From Clavelina lepadiformis (lineage: Eukaryota > Chordata > Ascidiacea > Aplousobranchia > Clavelinidae), in the NCBI RefSeq assembly GCF_947623445.1, contig NC_135244.1, forward strand, positions 23,064,860 through 23,128,859: 64,000 nt of DNA, written 5' to 3'. Below the pieces are notes generated by a model, which saw only the letters and a program-made list of their open reading frames with translations, had not been told where the DNA came from and made no database searches. Positions 1 through 11,645 of the stretch are shown here, in pieces (position 1 is the stretch's first letter; the number at the start of each line of letters is the position of its first letter). A program made the position numbers and the translations under genes.

Positions 1-1887
1 CACCAGGACAAGAATGCCATATAAGGCAACCTGGACCGCCACGTCCCAAGCACGCCTTCACAGGAAATGACGACATAACTTCGTGCAGTTTACAATGTTG
101 TTAGGTCATAATCTACTTACTCGACGTGGTGACTTCGCATGAACATCAATTGTGGCTTGACGACATAGTTGCCAGTGTTTGATATTTCTATGGCGACCAT
201 AGTGACGCAATATATTCGATGTGGGACGTTGTATAGGACAGTCTCAAGCATGAGGAACCTTCAAGGAAATAGTTTGAGTGAAATTGACAAGATTTTGCAA
301 CAAATCTTTCCACAAACCTCGTGTATCCGTCAATCCAGCCGAAGCGTCTCATATAATGAACTTGGTCACGTGTTTCGTTGGCTAATTTTGAAATTGTGAC
401 GTAATACCCCCCTGGATTGTAGAAGAGCGCGAGATCACCGATGTAACTACTCAGCCATGACGTATTCGCCGTCGAATACTTCCAACAACTGCATCGTGAC
501 GTCATTAAATATAAGCGTTAGGTAAAGTAACTACCACTTTTCAAAAGAATCTGCACCGCTGCGTTGCCATAGTTACCTTTCATAGACGTCATGTGAGGGC
601 TTTGTTGCGTGCGTAGGAGGCTTGGACCAGGTGGGTCCATGAGTCCTCTTTTCTTGGAACTGATTTTCGTAGTGAAGTTTACACTGGTTCGTGTCGGACA
701 AACCGTATTTAAATGCTGAATCGCTGTGAACACAAGACGTACCTGCAAAGTAAAGGTTCAGAATTCAAAATCAGTCTAAAGCGTTTCCACATAAATTATC
801 AAGAAAATATAATTCTTGTGGGAACAAACCTTTAATTACTCGCTTCTGACGTAATGTTGGGGGCGTCAGAATCACCAATTGGTTGTCAGGGAAATGCGTC
901 AGGCGACCAATCGAGAACTTGTCAGCCAATGAAAACTCGACCCAGTTATATACGTCATTAGCCGACGACATCTGAGAACATATTGTCATGAAATGTGGCA
1001 TTTGGAACAAACTCGTCATAAATGATGTAATTATGAGCTAATAATCAACCTTTCTGTGTCCATCCAACAACATGTTCTGCACAGTTTTTCCAAATTGAAA
1101 CGAATTCCTGTCCGTTTGTCCAAACGTCACAATAAACAAGAGCACCAAAAATATTAGGTGAAGCGATATGTTCTGTGACGTAACAATAGAATATATCGTC
1201 ATATTCAGCTTCATAAATTTATTCCATGAAACTCACTTTTATCTTTCTTTTTGTTCTTATTTTTTCCTCGATATCCTGGAGCGTGATTTCAAGTCTTAGC
1301 TGAGAAGGAGGACGATAAATCCGATTCCTTGACCGCTCCTCGTCCTGTCTCCTCTTTATTGCGTCACAATCACCGCTGTGAGATCTCGGCGTCACTTTAT
1401 TAAAAAAATAAATCATCAAAAAGAATCAAAATGGTGCTAAATCATAGTTGTGAAATGAACCTGAAGGGGGCAAAGGTGGAATCCAGTCGCGAAGATCGAG
1501 TTTTGGGTTATTCACCACCTTGACGTAGGCAATCAAGACTTCTTTTAGAGGCTCCAGAATTATGACACTTTGAAGGAAAGCAACCGATACAGAAACCAAC
1601 CTGGAAATCAAGTTTCAACAACTGTTATTACGTAGTCTTCATTTGACATTATGATGCGACAATGTCTTACCATTCTTTGCAAGTTTCTATGCCATATGAC
1701 ATTCCATACAAGGCGCAAAGCACAGTCGATGTGAGGACAGTTGCAACCAGTAATATCCAGGCAATGTATATGAAGAAGTGAGGAAGAACGCGGGAATCCC
1801 CTGCGTTGGGATCATTCTCGACGAAAGCAATCCCTCGATGAGGACCAGTACCTGACACTGCCACCCGCTGACCAGCAAAGTGTGACC
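1..1887 (-). other. Polycystin channel module: TM4 to TOP domain and next helix
   Basis: Exons 1887-1680 (L-P-H-F-F-I-Y-I-A-W then a hydrophobic helix and L-Y-G-M-S-Y-G), 1601-1435 (F-L-Q-S-V-I-I-L-E-P-L-K), 1400-1225, about 1019-771 (P-T-L-R-Q-K-R-V), 734-583, 498-318 (G-G-Y-Y-V and W-I-D-G-Y-T-R) and 258-121 (L-Y-N and I-E-I-S-N-T-G) follow the polycystin TOP domain in order. Exon 55-1 begins the following hydrophobic segment. Joining 318 to 258 keeps the frame across the conserved TR/F-L-M-L-E. The channel pore helices lie off the window. Confidence 0.8.
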
Positions 1888-4800
1888 TGGAAACACAAAC
1901 AACTTAAATCTATGAACTAAGACAATTTTAATGTAAACAACTACCTGGCAGAAGGAGTCACTTGCTCAGTAACAAATGACAATGTAGATGGCTCTTGTGA
2001 TGATGTCATACCAACAAATGATGATGTAGATGGATCTTGGGATGATGTAGATGGCTCTTGCGATGATGTGATAGCAATAGATGGTGACCTAGGTGGCATT
2101 GATAAATATGTCTCAAAAGATGCTGATGATGTACTTGGTTGATCTTTGTCGCGAACAATGGATGATAAAAATATTTTCCTCATTGGAGGTTTCAAATCAT
2201 CTGAACTTTCCTCTTCAAATCTAACTCTTCCACTGGAAGGTTGAGGCTGGGAGATGGCATCATGTTTACTGTGACCTTCACTTGAAACATGTCGTGTAGT
2301 TTTAGTGACGATAATGGAATGTTTACGGCCACGTTTCCCTGTTTGATGACTCTTCCGGTGAAAATTATCACTCTCACCCCGATGGTGTTTATTAAGAAAC
2401 TCTTTCTTCAGCTTTCGTCTCTCTCTTTTATCCATCTTGTCACTCGCTTCTTTGCGTTGATGATGATGAACTCGACGGTCTACAATCAAATCATGTCGTG
2501 AAGTATCAGCAACTTCAAAAGCAGGATTTGCACCATGCGGTTTTACTCCCTGATGACTTTTAGGACTTTTTTCGCCACGATGTTGTTTCTTGAGAAATTC
2601 TTTTACCAACTTTTGTCTTGGTTTATGATCCATCTCATCACTTGCCTCTTTGCGTTGATGATGATTTACTCGACGCTCTTCACTCAAAACATGTCGTGAA
2701 GTATCAGCAACTTCAATGGCAGGGGCTTCACCATGATGTTTCACTTTAGAGATGATTTTGCTCTCACCACGATAATCTTTCTCGGGAGATTCTTTATTCA
2801 GCTTTCGTCTCACTTTTTGATCCAGCTCGTTGTTTGTTTCTTTGCGTTGATGATGATGCACTTGATGCTTTTCACTCAAAAGACGCTGTGAAGTATGAGC
2901 AACTGTGTTGGCAGGAGTTTCACCATGCGGCTTTACTCCCCAATGACTTTTGTTCTCATCATGATGGTCTTCATGGAGGAGAAGTTCTATCATCCACTTT
3001 AGCCTCTCTTTTTGATCCAGCCCATCATTCATTTCTTTGTTTTGATGATGAATTACCTGATGCTTTCCACTCAAAACACGCTGTGAAGTATGAGCAACTG
3101 TGTTGGCAGGAGTTTCACCATGCGGCTTTACACCCCGATGACTTTTGTTCTCATCATGATGGTCTTCATGGAGGAGAAGTTCTATCATCCACTTTAGCCT
3201 CTCTTTTTGATCCAGCCCATCATTCGTTTCTTTGTTTTGATGATGAATTACTTGATGCTTTTCACTCAAAACACGCTGTGAAGTATGAGCAACTGTGTTG
3301 ACAGGATTTTCACCATGCAGCTTTACACACCGATGACTTTTCCTCTCGCCACGATGATCTTTCTTGGGAGATTCTCTCTTCAGATTTCTTCTCTCTTTTT
3401 TATCCATCTTGTCATTCGCTTCTTTGCGTTGATGATGATGAACCTGACGGTCTTCAATCAAATCATGTCGTGAAGTTTCAGCAACTTCAAAAGCAGGATT
3501 TTCACCATGCGGTTTTACTCCCTGATGACTTTTATGACTTTTTTCGCCACGATGTTGTTTCTTGAGAAATTCTTTTACCAGCTTTTGTCTTGGTTTATGA
3601 TCCATCTCATCACTTGCCTCTTTGCGTTGATGATGATTTACTCGACGCTCTTCACTCAAAACATGTCGTGAAGTATCAGCAACTTCAATGACAGGGGCTT
3701 CACCATGATGTTTCACTTTAGAAAGGATTTTGCTCTCACCACGATGATCTTTCTCGGGAGATTCTTTATTCAGCTTTCGTCTCACTTTTTGATCCATCTC
3801 ATTGTTTGATTCTTTGCGTTGATGATGATGTACTTGATGCTTTTCGCTCAAAACTTGTTGTGAAGTCCCAGAAACTTCAATGACAGGGTTTTCACCATGC
3901 GGTTTTACTCCCCGATAACTTTTGCTCTCACCACGATGTTGTTTTTGGAGGAGTTCTTTCACCCACTTTAGTCTCTCCTTGTGGTGGATTTTGCTCTCGC
4001 CATGATGCTGTTTCTTGGGAGATTCTTTATTCAGTTTTCGTCTTTCTTTTTGATCCAGCTCGTTGTTTGATTCTTTGCGTCGGTGATGATGTACTCGATG
4101 CTCTTCATTCAAAACTTGTTGTGAAGTCCCAGCTACTTCAAAGGCACGGCTTTTATCATAAGGTTTCACTCTATGGTGGATTTTGCTCTCGTTATGATGC
4201 TCTGTCTTGGGAGATTCTTTCTTCAGTTTTCGTCTTTCATTTTGATTCATCTTGCCAGTTGCTTCTTTGCGTTGATGATGATGAACTCGACGGTCTTCAC
4301 TCATAACATGTTGCGAAGTCTCAGCAACTTCAACGAAACTAGTTTCTCGATTAGGTTTTACTCTGAGACGAGTTTTATTCTCAACTGGAAGTTGTTGATG
4401 AAAAAGTTCCAATTTCAGATTTTCCTCTTTGCTTCCATCTGCTACACTTGGATGATGTGAGACCGGATTTTGTTCATTATTTACATTACTTTCTTCGTCA
4501 TCGATACTTTTTGAGTCAGTTAGCAATGATTTATGCGGCCGTTGCGATCGGCGAAACATTGTTGTTATGAGAAACGTTGCTGGAGATGACAACAGAGCAC
4601 TCTCGATTCCTTTGTTACAAATCAAAAGAATACGACGATTAATTTAATAAATAACAATCTCAACCATGTCTGTCAAAACCGATGTCAACTGAACTCACCG
4701 ACAGCCACGTGCCACCACTGAAAAGTGTAATTACCGACGGCTAAGAGCAGTCCCTGCTGCGCGTGGTTGTTCCCGTGGAACATCAACGCGGTCAGCATGA

Positions 4801-7800
4801 TCATCAAGGTTATCATGAGACAACACGATAACATTTCTATCCTGCCCATCACGTGACGTTGCCACGGGCGCATTCCATAGAATGCGTACCAAAGATATCT
4901 GCAGTATTGTGGAATTATATGTTAATAATCCGGTACAATTGTGAGATATAAATTATCTCAAACTTTACCTGTCTCTGAGGTGATTTTCCAACCTCAAGGG
5001 GAACAATGTCCTGGTGTTGTGCAGGTCTTTGGTGCGTGCAGCAGGGACCACGTGGTCTATGACATGCTTGAACCAGCGGTTGCAGAGGAAGAACCAGCAA
5101 TGATTTTTCTCCAGGTCTCTTACCACAACCCTCTGGAGGAACCTAACGTAAAAGTTACATTTAATAATTCCTACACTTCCTGTTGAGTTGTTGCTACTTC
5201 ATACCACTCTGGGCTGTGTCCGCCATTATCGTGCCACAAGCGAATCGCAGTGATGTCTCCAAGACACTCTGACGTGGTGATAAGGAACGATTTCACACTT
5301 CCCCTGTTCAAAATCTTTGTGTGGTGCTGTAAAAAAGCATTCATTATCAGTTTATGACTTAATCAAATGCATTTCAATACATTATGACGTCACAATACCT
5401 GAATGACATGAGCACTACTGGTGGCCATATTTCCAACGAGTCGGAGGCAGACTATAGCAGAAGTTCCAGAATTTCGTCGACTTCCGGTAAAAATCGTCAC
5501 GATGTAACGATATTTATCGAAAGGACTATTGTCCGGGACTTCCACACACAGATCCTTGAAAATAATTGCTTTTTAATTTTGATTGATCACTTTCACATAT
5601 GACAGTAGCACTCCATCACAGTTACACAACAATAGACACGATGTTTAAAGAATCTCAAGCATGTCTTCATATTCAAGCGGATATTCAAATATTTTCACCT
5701 CAGCCTCCACTTGCCGGTCTTTTGATCTCGCCCAGATTAGTCCGAGTCCATACAAGGAATAGAGCACAAATAACATGGAGAAGACAATCGGATTTTCTAA
5801 GAAGCGCTGCCACATGTTGGAGGAGATCTGAACATGATTTCATCATTTGAAAGTGATACCTTCTGTTACATCATAAACATTCTTACCTCATTGTAGTCGA
5901 GTTTGTTGGGGAAAACCAACAATTTCGACGCGAGCAGCGATGGCGCCCTTGTAAAATCATCCGTGCTTCTTTTATGACCCTGGGTCCAGACCACCCTTGT
6001 AACAGGGTAGTGACCACATTGGCACATTACCGAGCCGGAAACCGTGTCCTCATGAGCCTGGTAAAGACATAAGATGATGTTAGCTGCTCATATCACAGAA
6101 TAATCCACAAAGCATTCAATTAAATAAAAATGCTAAATTCATATAAATTTTCACTTTTCTGCCTTCAATATCTCACCTTGCAGAGGCTGTCTTTCCAGCC
6201 ATTGTTGGCATCAAACCAGTGAAGACACTGCAAGGCCCAAACAGAGAACACGGCCGATGTAATGGTTCCGGCACGGTAGTAGCCTGGACCCAGGTCAGCA
6301 CGAATGGTAACATTGTAGGATCCAAATCCTACAAAGGGCGCCTTTGTCGTCCATCGATAATGTGTTGCTGAAATATAATGACAATATTTTGAGAACCAAA
6401 GACTCTGACAATTAAATCTACTCCACAGTTACCTTTCTACAGAACAAAAGTGAAAAACAGTATGATGTTACACTCACTGCAACTCATGCACAGTAATTCA
6501 CTGCAAATTCTCACAGACGCTCATACCAACCTTCCTTGTCAAACTCCTTTCTAGCCATGGTTATTACTTGGCCTACAAGGGTCAGGAACATTTTAAGCTT
6601 TTTAACTCTGCCTTCATAGTTTCCCACAACAATGTTTAGCATCGTTGCTTCCATCGCACCACTCGAATCTCCCTCAACATCTATGAAGGCAGAGCCAATG
6701 GCAGTGCTATGGCATGCTGAGCCGTCACATTCACTTTTAACCCTCAGCCATATCTTGCTCTTATCGGGCTGTTGAGGCAGGCTGAACTCTAACTTTAGAT
6801 TCTTTGCTATTTCTTTACTGATGGGGAGCTCGTCCCTCCAACCTGTCGTTATGCAGACTGACGTCACAGAATCAACTTTTAGATCAAATGGACTGAAGTT
6901 GGCTGAGGTTGAGTTATAGCGAAAAATCTAAATTTTTACAAAACATTCTTCTGAATATCATCGCAATATAATGTAAGTGATTAAACAAAGCACAATTATT
7001 ACCTCGACATTGATGACATCATCAGTTATATGCGACTGCAAGTTAGAAAGTTGTACGAACGAGGTGTTAGCATCGAAAGGATCTGAAAATATTTCATTGT
7101 GGTCATAAACAAAGTATTGAAACCTATATGAAGAGTTACACCTCACACATGAGAATGTTGCTACCACTGTGCACTGTATGTGTGTGAACAACATGTGTGC
7201 ATCAGATGTACGTGACTTATAAATTGAAACACTTCTTCCTTACTCGTGACATGACTGTTCAACTTGAACATTCTTCCTTCAACAGATTCAGTTTCAAAGG
7301 ATATCGCCTCCTCACCAGGAGTCAATGATGCCATGAGCAACTTTCCCAGACGATTCATTCTCAAATTTTCTTCATTCTTCGATAAAAGTCGTTGTTAGTT
7401 GAATAATCAGATGCTACATTATTGAACAGGTTAACTTGGTTACCTTGAAAGGATAAAATCGAACAAGTCTCATCAATTGTGATGTTGTAGTCATACATGA
7501 CCTCACAATGGAGTTTACATCTTCATATCGACTGGCAGAAAATGGAACAAAGCTCTCTACTCGATCCAGGATATCCTGCACATCTTGCTGTAATACAAAG
7601 TAACTTTCTTCTACTCAGTCTATATTACGGATAAATATGTGGACTCTAAATGCAAGTTTGTGTAATTTCAAACTTTACCAATTGAGTTTCTTCAAGGAGT
7701 TTAGGATTGTTTGTTACATGGCCTATTACATCGGCAACTTGTTTCACCGGCTCCAACGACAACATGGGATATTCCGCCATTTTGGAAACTATTTCCTTTC

Positions 7801-10800
7801 TCTGTTTCAGCAAAAATTTGTCTTTCAAATATAAAACTTTGACAGAAAATATAAAGTTAATACGTCACAAACTGACCTTTGATTGGTTGAGTTTGTTGGT
7901 TGACGATAAGACGAGAACAAACTGAGCAATCTTCTGCAGATTGTTACTTAACAATGCTGCATCCAGTTCATTTATTACATCATCGTTAACGTCATAATTA
8001 TCAACCACAGTGACGGAGAGATTTTCCTCAACACAAGATTGGTCGGGAGTGCATATTTCTATGACAATCGTGACGTCATTAGATGAACGTCCAGGTGGAA
8101 GTATGATGTCATAGAGAACTGGATCAAATCCATATTGTAGAAGATATCGATGGCCTGGGAAGGATATTTATTTTTTAGAAGGATTTATGACTTTGTCGGA
8201 ATTAATTCTGCTCTATTTCCACCTGACACTTTATTCACCTTTCTCTTGGAGGAAAAACTTGTACATCAGTTGGTATTTGCCTTCTATGTAACCAGCACAT
8301 GTGACATTAAACTTGGTGGTATACGCACTTCCCATGCTAGGTAAAACAATGCAGCTACCACCACCATGAGAAGATAGAGTATTGAGGAAAATGGTCACTG
8401 AGGAGTTCTCTCCGTGAATATTGTAACCTGCACATGGAGGTCAGGTTTAAATTTGTGACTGAATTAGCACAATATAAAGGGGATTCACCTGTTCCTGTGA
8501 CATTTGATGATGGAATAAGTAACGAAGCACTTAGTTTGCAAAACTCCTGATCATCACACAATGGCAGTTGATGTCCAGGATTTGGCGACAATGTCCATTT
8601 ACGACGTAAACAATCATCGCACTCTAATTGTAGAATGATTGACAGGTGAGGAGAAAAGTACTTCCCACAGTTGGACCAACATCTGTGATTGATGGAAAGA
8701 AAATTAAATGAAATGTTTTTAGTTAGTTTGGGCAATTTTATCCAATGCTCACTTCAAATCAACAATCGGGGCTCGTCTTGGTTGAACAACAACTTTCTGA
8801 TCTGCCAAAGTTGCATCGTAATGGGGTCCAGATATGATTAATCGAATGTAATAATGTTCACTTTGTCTGAGTTCATTCATGGATATTTCCATCACATGAC
8901 CACTGGTCACCCAGAGAGTGTGCCAATCAAAGCAGGAATCTTAAACATGAGAAAAACAATTAAATCTTGAACAAAATGAGATTTGAAAAAAACTTTGAAA
9001 CCTTTTCTCTGTATTTTCCCCATCACTATCCTTGTTGGAAGCTCTTCTTGCTTGATGGAGCAAAACCAGTTGTAGCCGATGTGTCGATGATATTTGTTGT
9101 AATCAATTGAAGATTCAAATCTTAGGACTGTCATGTTGTTGTCTATGCAGAGAAATCATAAGATATTAAAAATATGGTCCGATGTGGTCAACAATTAAAA
9201 TTTAATTCATGAAAATATTTTATGAAGCCACATAGAAATCTGATAATAGCCCACTCACCAGTCTGAAGCACATTTCCTCCTAAGATCACAAAATGTAGCT
9301 TTTTCTTGGTAATTTCAATCAAAGTATAATCTTTGAGCTTTCCCTCCAACACATCACTTGTCACATTCTCACTGGTAACTTTAACCTTTACCACATACAA
9401 GCCGGGTGACAATGAATCGGCTCTGATGATAAGTTCTGGTTCAAATGACTCCTTCTCATATTCAACTTCATACGTATATGTTGCCATGTCCATGTCTGTT
9501 GCCACTGGGAACACCAACCATTTATATCTGACCTCAGACATATTCTTGCACGTGAATTTAAAATCCACGCTGAAGGTCAAATAATCAAAGACTTTCAATG
9601 GTTTTTCAAACCCTCCTTGATAGTTCCCATCTCGAATTCTCAGATTCTCCAAGCACGATGACGTCTCCAACACGTCAACCCATCCCACGAAAGGAAATGA
9701 TTGTTTTGAATTCCTGATAAAACCAGTGACCTGCTGCATTCCAATGTGGTATAAAACTCGTTCAACTTTGATCAATTTGTAAAATTTGGCATCAAATGGG
9801 AGACTGGGCAGATCTTTGTGATCATATTCCAACTTGGAAATGGTGAAACTGTGGTTCTCTGGTCTTCCTTGTAAGTATATCGTCATCATGTAATCACCAA
9901 TGTCACCTCTGACAAATGCATACACGTAATTTCTGCTGTAGCTAGGGATTGGCTTCAGTGACGAAATATACACGTTGTATATCTGTGGTAATGTTTCTAT
10001 GAGTGCCCATGACGATGATTGAGAGACCTTGTTTTTAACTGTTGCTTCAATTTTGTATATTCCTGGTTGTGATAAATTTGTCTTGATCACCATTGAGTGA
10101 CAATCTTGAGGGCAGAATAGAGAACCATTGAAGTGTGACAAGTTGCTTTCGATCGATTTGATTTGGATTGAAAGACTTATTGGGGCTCCTTGACTCACCG
10201 TCGCATTTATTATGAAATAATGGGGATGAAAACCAACGTATTCTTTTACTGCAATATAAAAACCTTTGATTTCTTCGTTCAAAATAACTGGTGTGGTATA
10301 TATCATAAAAGAGACATTGTTTTGTAACAATAACATGGCATCATGTATTCCTGGTCCAATTAATAGTTGCTTGGTTGAGTTTACTTTAAAACTGACTTCT
10401 TCAAACACCTTCAACATAAATTTTGCCTCATCCAGAACCTGCTTTGTCTGTTGTTGTGCTATAATGACATCACCCAACAATAGGGAGTATGAAATAGGAA
10501 AACAATATCGGTGACGGAATACAAGTTCAACCGGGTTCAAGAATGTCTTGTCCATATCTTTGTGGGATATTTCTAATGTTGAAGGTGACAAGCCACATTC
10601 CACGTAAAGATTAACGTGTTCTGTTCTAAAAACAGCATTCTCCCTTAGAATGTCACATCTTGCATATATTAAATAGTTTCCAGGGTATTGATATATATGT
10701 TGTGCTGTAAAGGTTGATGTTGAAAGATTCGTCTCCGTTTGAGTGGAAGCTCGATTATGCTTCAGCAAACAACCAAGATATCCCTTCAAGCTGTCCCCAC

Positions 10801-11601
10801 CACGTAGTACTGAAACAAATTGAACAACCTCCCCAGGCTGTACATAATGGCTGTTCATTGTAAGATGAAAGTCTGTAAAGTATGACAAATAAATGGTTTC
10901 GAAAGTACGATGGCATTACATATGTCAATTATTGACTAAAAATCTCACTATCATCAGTTCAGAGTTTTCATTTGTATGATTTGTGAAAAAACATGTTGTG
11001 CTTACTCACCAAATCGAAAATAATTAAAGGACATCTTAGCTAAACTGCAGTTCTTGGCATATCTTTGAATAAAAACAAAAACTGTTTCTTTGAAAAGGTA
11101 GTTTCCAGGATTACCAGGTCCACAAATTCTGGCCTCTGGCTTACTTGTTTTAAGAATCAGTAATCCACCAGAGCAACTACATGAACACAAAAACTATAGT
11201 TACTAAATCAACAAAAGACAGCAATTTCACTGCTAAACAGAATTAGAGTAGGCTATTTCATAACAATCAGAATTAAGAGATTCAGATTTCATTGTTCAGG
11301 TTTTCACAGAAGTGTGTCTAAGTAAAGCATAGGCCTACCAAAATTCTCAAGTTTCTCTGCTTTTGTTCAATTGTTATCATTTACCAAAGCAAGATTAAAA
11401 CATAACGCAAAAACATTTATTAAACATAACAATTGCTACATCATAATTATTTCCTGATAAACGATTTCCCAAACCGCAAATATACAAATTCTCCCTCCCT
11501 CAGTGGAATTTCCCACTCCCTAGTACCAGGCAACACAGTGCTGTTATCACATTCCTCTGTGACTGTTCCACTTGCATTTCTAAGAACCATACTGAAGCCT
11601 G
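1..11601 (-). CDS. Polycystin-1-like receptor, s-Themis-like (3' partial)
   Basis: Large transmembrane receptor of the polycystin-1/receptor-for-egg-jelly family. Exons seen, 5' to 3': 11601-11477 (tentative), 11176-11010, 10872-9259 (PKD-like folds and start of REJ), about 9139-9001, 8941-8752, 8683-8490, 8430-8240 and 8160-7880 (rest of REJ), about 7830-6520 in several exons (GAIN), 6367-6177 and 6057-5887 (GPS), about 5820-5700 (TM1), 5513-5400, 5325-5182 and 5144-4970 (PLAT), about 4895-4693 (TM2), 4609-1945 (TM3 and giant loop), 1887-1680 (TM4), 1601-1435, 1400-1225, about 1019-771, 734-583, 498-318, 258-121 and 55-1 (TOP domain and next membrane segment). The intron 317-259 is only 59 bp. 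The fibrinogen gene beginning at 11646 on the other strand lies between these exons and an exon 1 I could not find. This head-to-head pair is the organisation reported for Ciona s-Themis/v-Themis; the name is an inference from that synteny, while the polycystin assignment itself is firm. The pore lies beyond the left edge. Confidence 0.85.
1945..4609 (-). repeat. Giant exon: TM3 plus His-rich tandem-repeat cytoplasmic loop
   Basis: One 2665-bp exon (after AAAG, before AG|GTAGTT). It opens with the conserved TM3 segment (GIESALL...P...LITTMFRR), then runs about 850 residues to the exon coding TM4. The loop holds about ten copies of a 64-66 residue unit with the core H-H-H-Q-R-K-E, a V-K-P-H-G-E start and an E-R-R-K-L-x-K-E charged helix. 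Three consecutive units in the first half closely match three in the second half, so there is a higher-order duplication of five units. Unit 2 carries an extra 20-residue insert. After the repeats come an R-V-R-F motif and a short S-S-Q-E-P-S-T repeat. Polycystin topology places this loop in the cytoplasm. The frame has no stop over 888 codons, which argues for selection. Several apparent reading frames on the other strand are shadows of these repeats. Confidence 0.85.
5887..6367 (-). other. GAIN/GPS exons with non-consensus cleavage site
   Basis: Two exons, 6367-6177 and 6057-5887, code the GPS. The first ends with C-L-H-W-F-D and G-W-K-D-S-L-C-K, the second contains V-M-C-Q-C-G-H-Y-P. The spacing of the four cysteines and two tryptophans fits the GPS. 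The normal autoproteolysis triad His-Leu-Ser/Thr is instead His-Tyr-Pro. From knowledge of the family I infer that self-cleavage is unlikely. The following segment ends F-P-N-K-L-D, the usual polycystin lead-in to the first membrane helix. Confidence 0.8.
9259..10872 (-). other. Receptor ectodomain exon: PKD-like folds and REJ start
   Basis: A 1.6-kb exon of about 537 codons, open throughout. The first two thirds carry repeated beta-sandwich patterns typical of PKD repeats (for example PGIYKIEATVKNKVS). The last third begins the REJ module, with a conserved cysteine, an R-Y-K-W segment and an L-x-P-G-L-Y turn. The exon starts after TTTACAG and ends at CTG|GTGAGT. In the Themis family the N-terminal ectodomain carries the polymorphic recognition region, so this exon and the two before it are where allele differences would be expected. 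Many N-x-S/T sites are present, as expected of a secreted or surface domain. Confidence 0.8.
11477..11601 (-). CDS. Tentative upstream receptor exon
   Basis: After an acceptor TTTTCAG the minus strand reads G-F-S-M-V-L-R-N-A-S-G-T-V-T-E-E-C and then E-I-P-L-R-E-G-E-F-V-Y-L-R. If the weak donor CG|GTTTGG at 11477/11476 is used, the phase matches the next receptor exon at 11176. If not, the frame runs on to a TAA at about 11452, followed by AATAAA near 11420, and this would be a short terminal exon of something else. I favour the receptor reading because of its position between the fibrinogen gene and the receptor exons. Confidence 0.4.
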
Positions 11602-11645
11602 AAAAGTACAGAGAAGGAAATTAGTAAAGTCAGCAGCAACAGTTA

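Noticed and set aside
2834..4460. Plus-strand frames across the receptor's repeat exon, some over 150 codons
   Set aside because: They are shadows of the repeated minus-strand exon, share its period and match no family.
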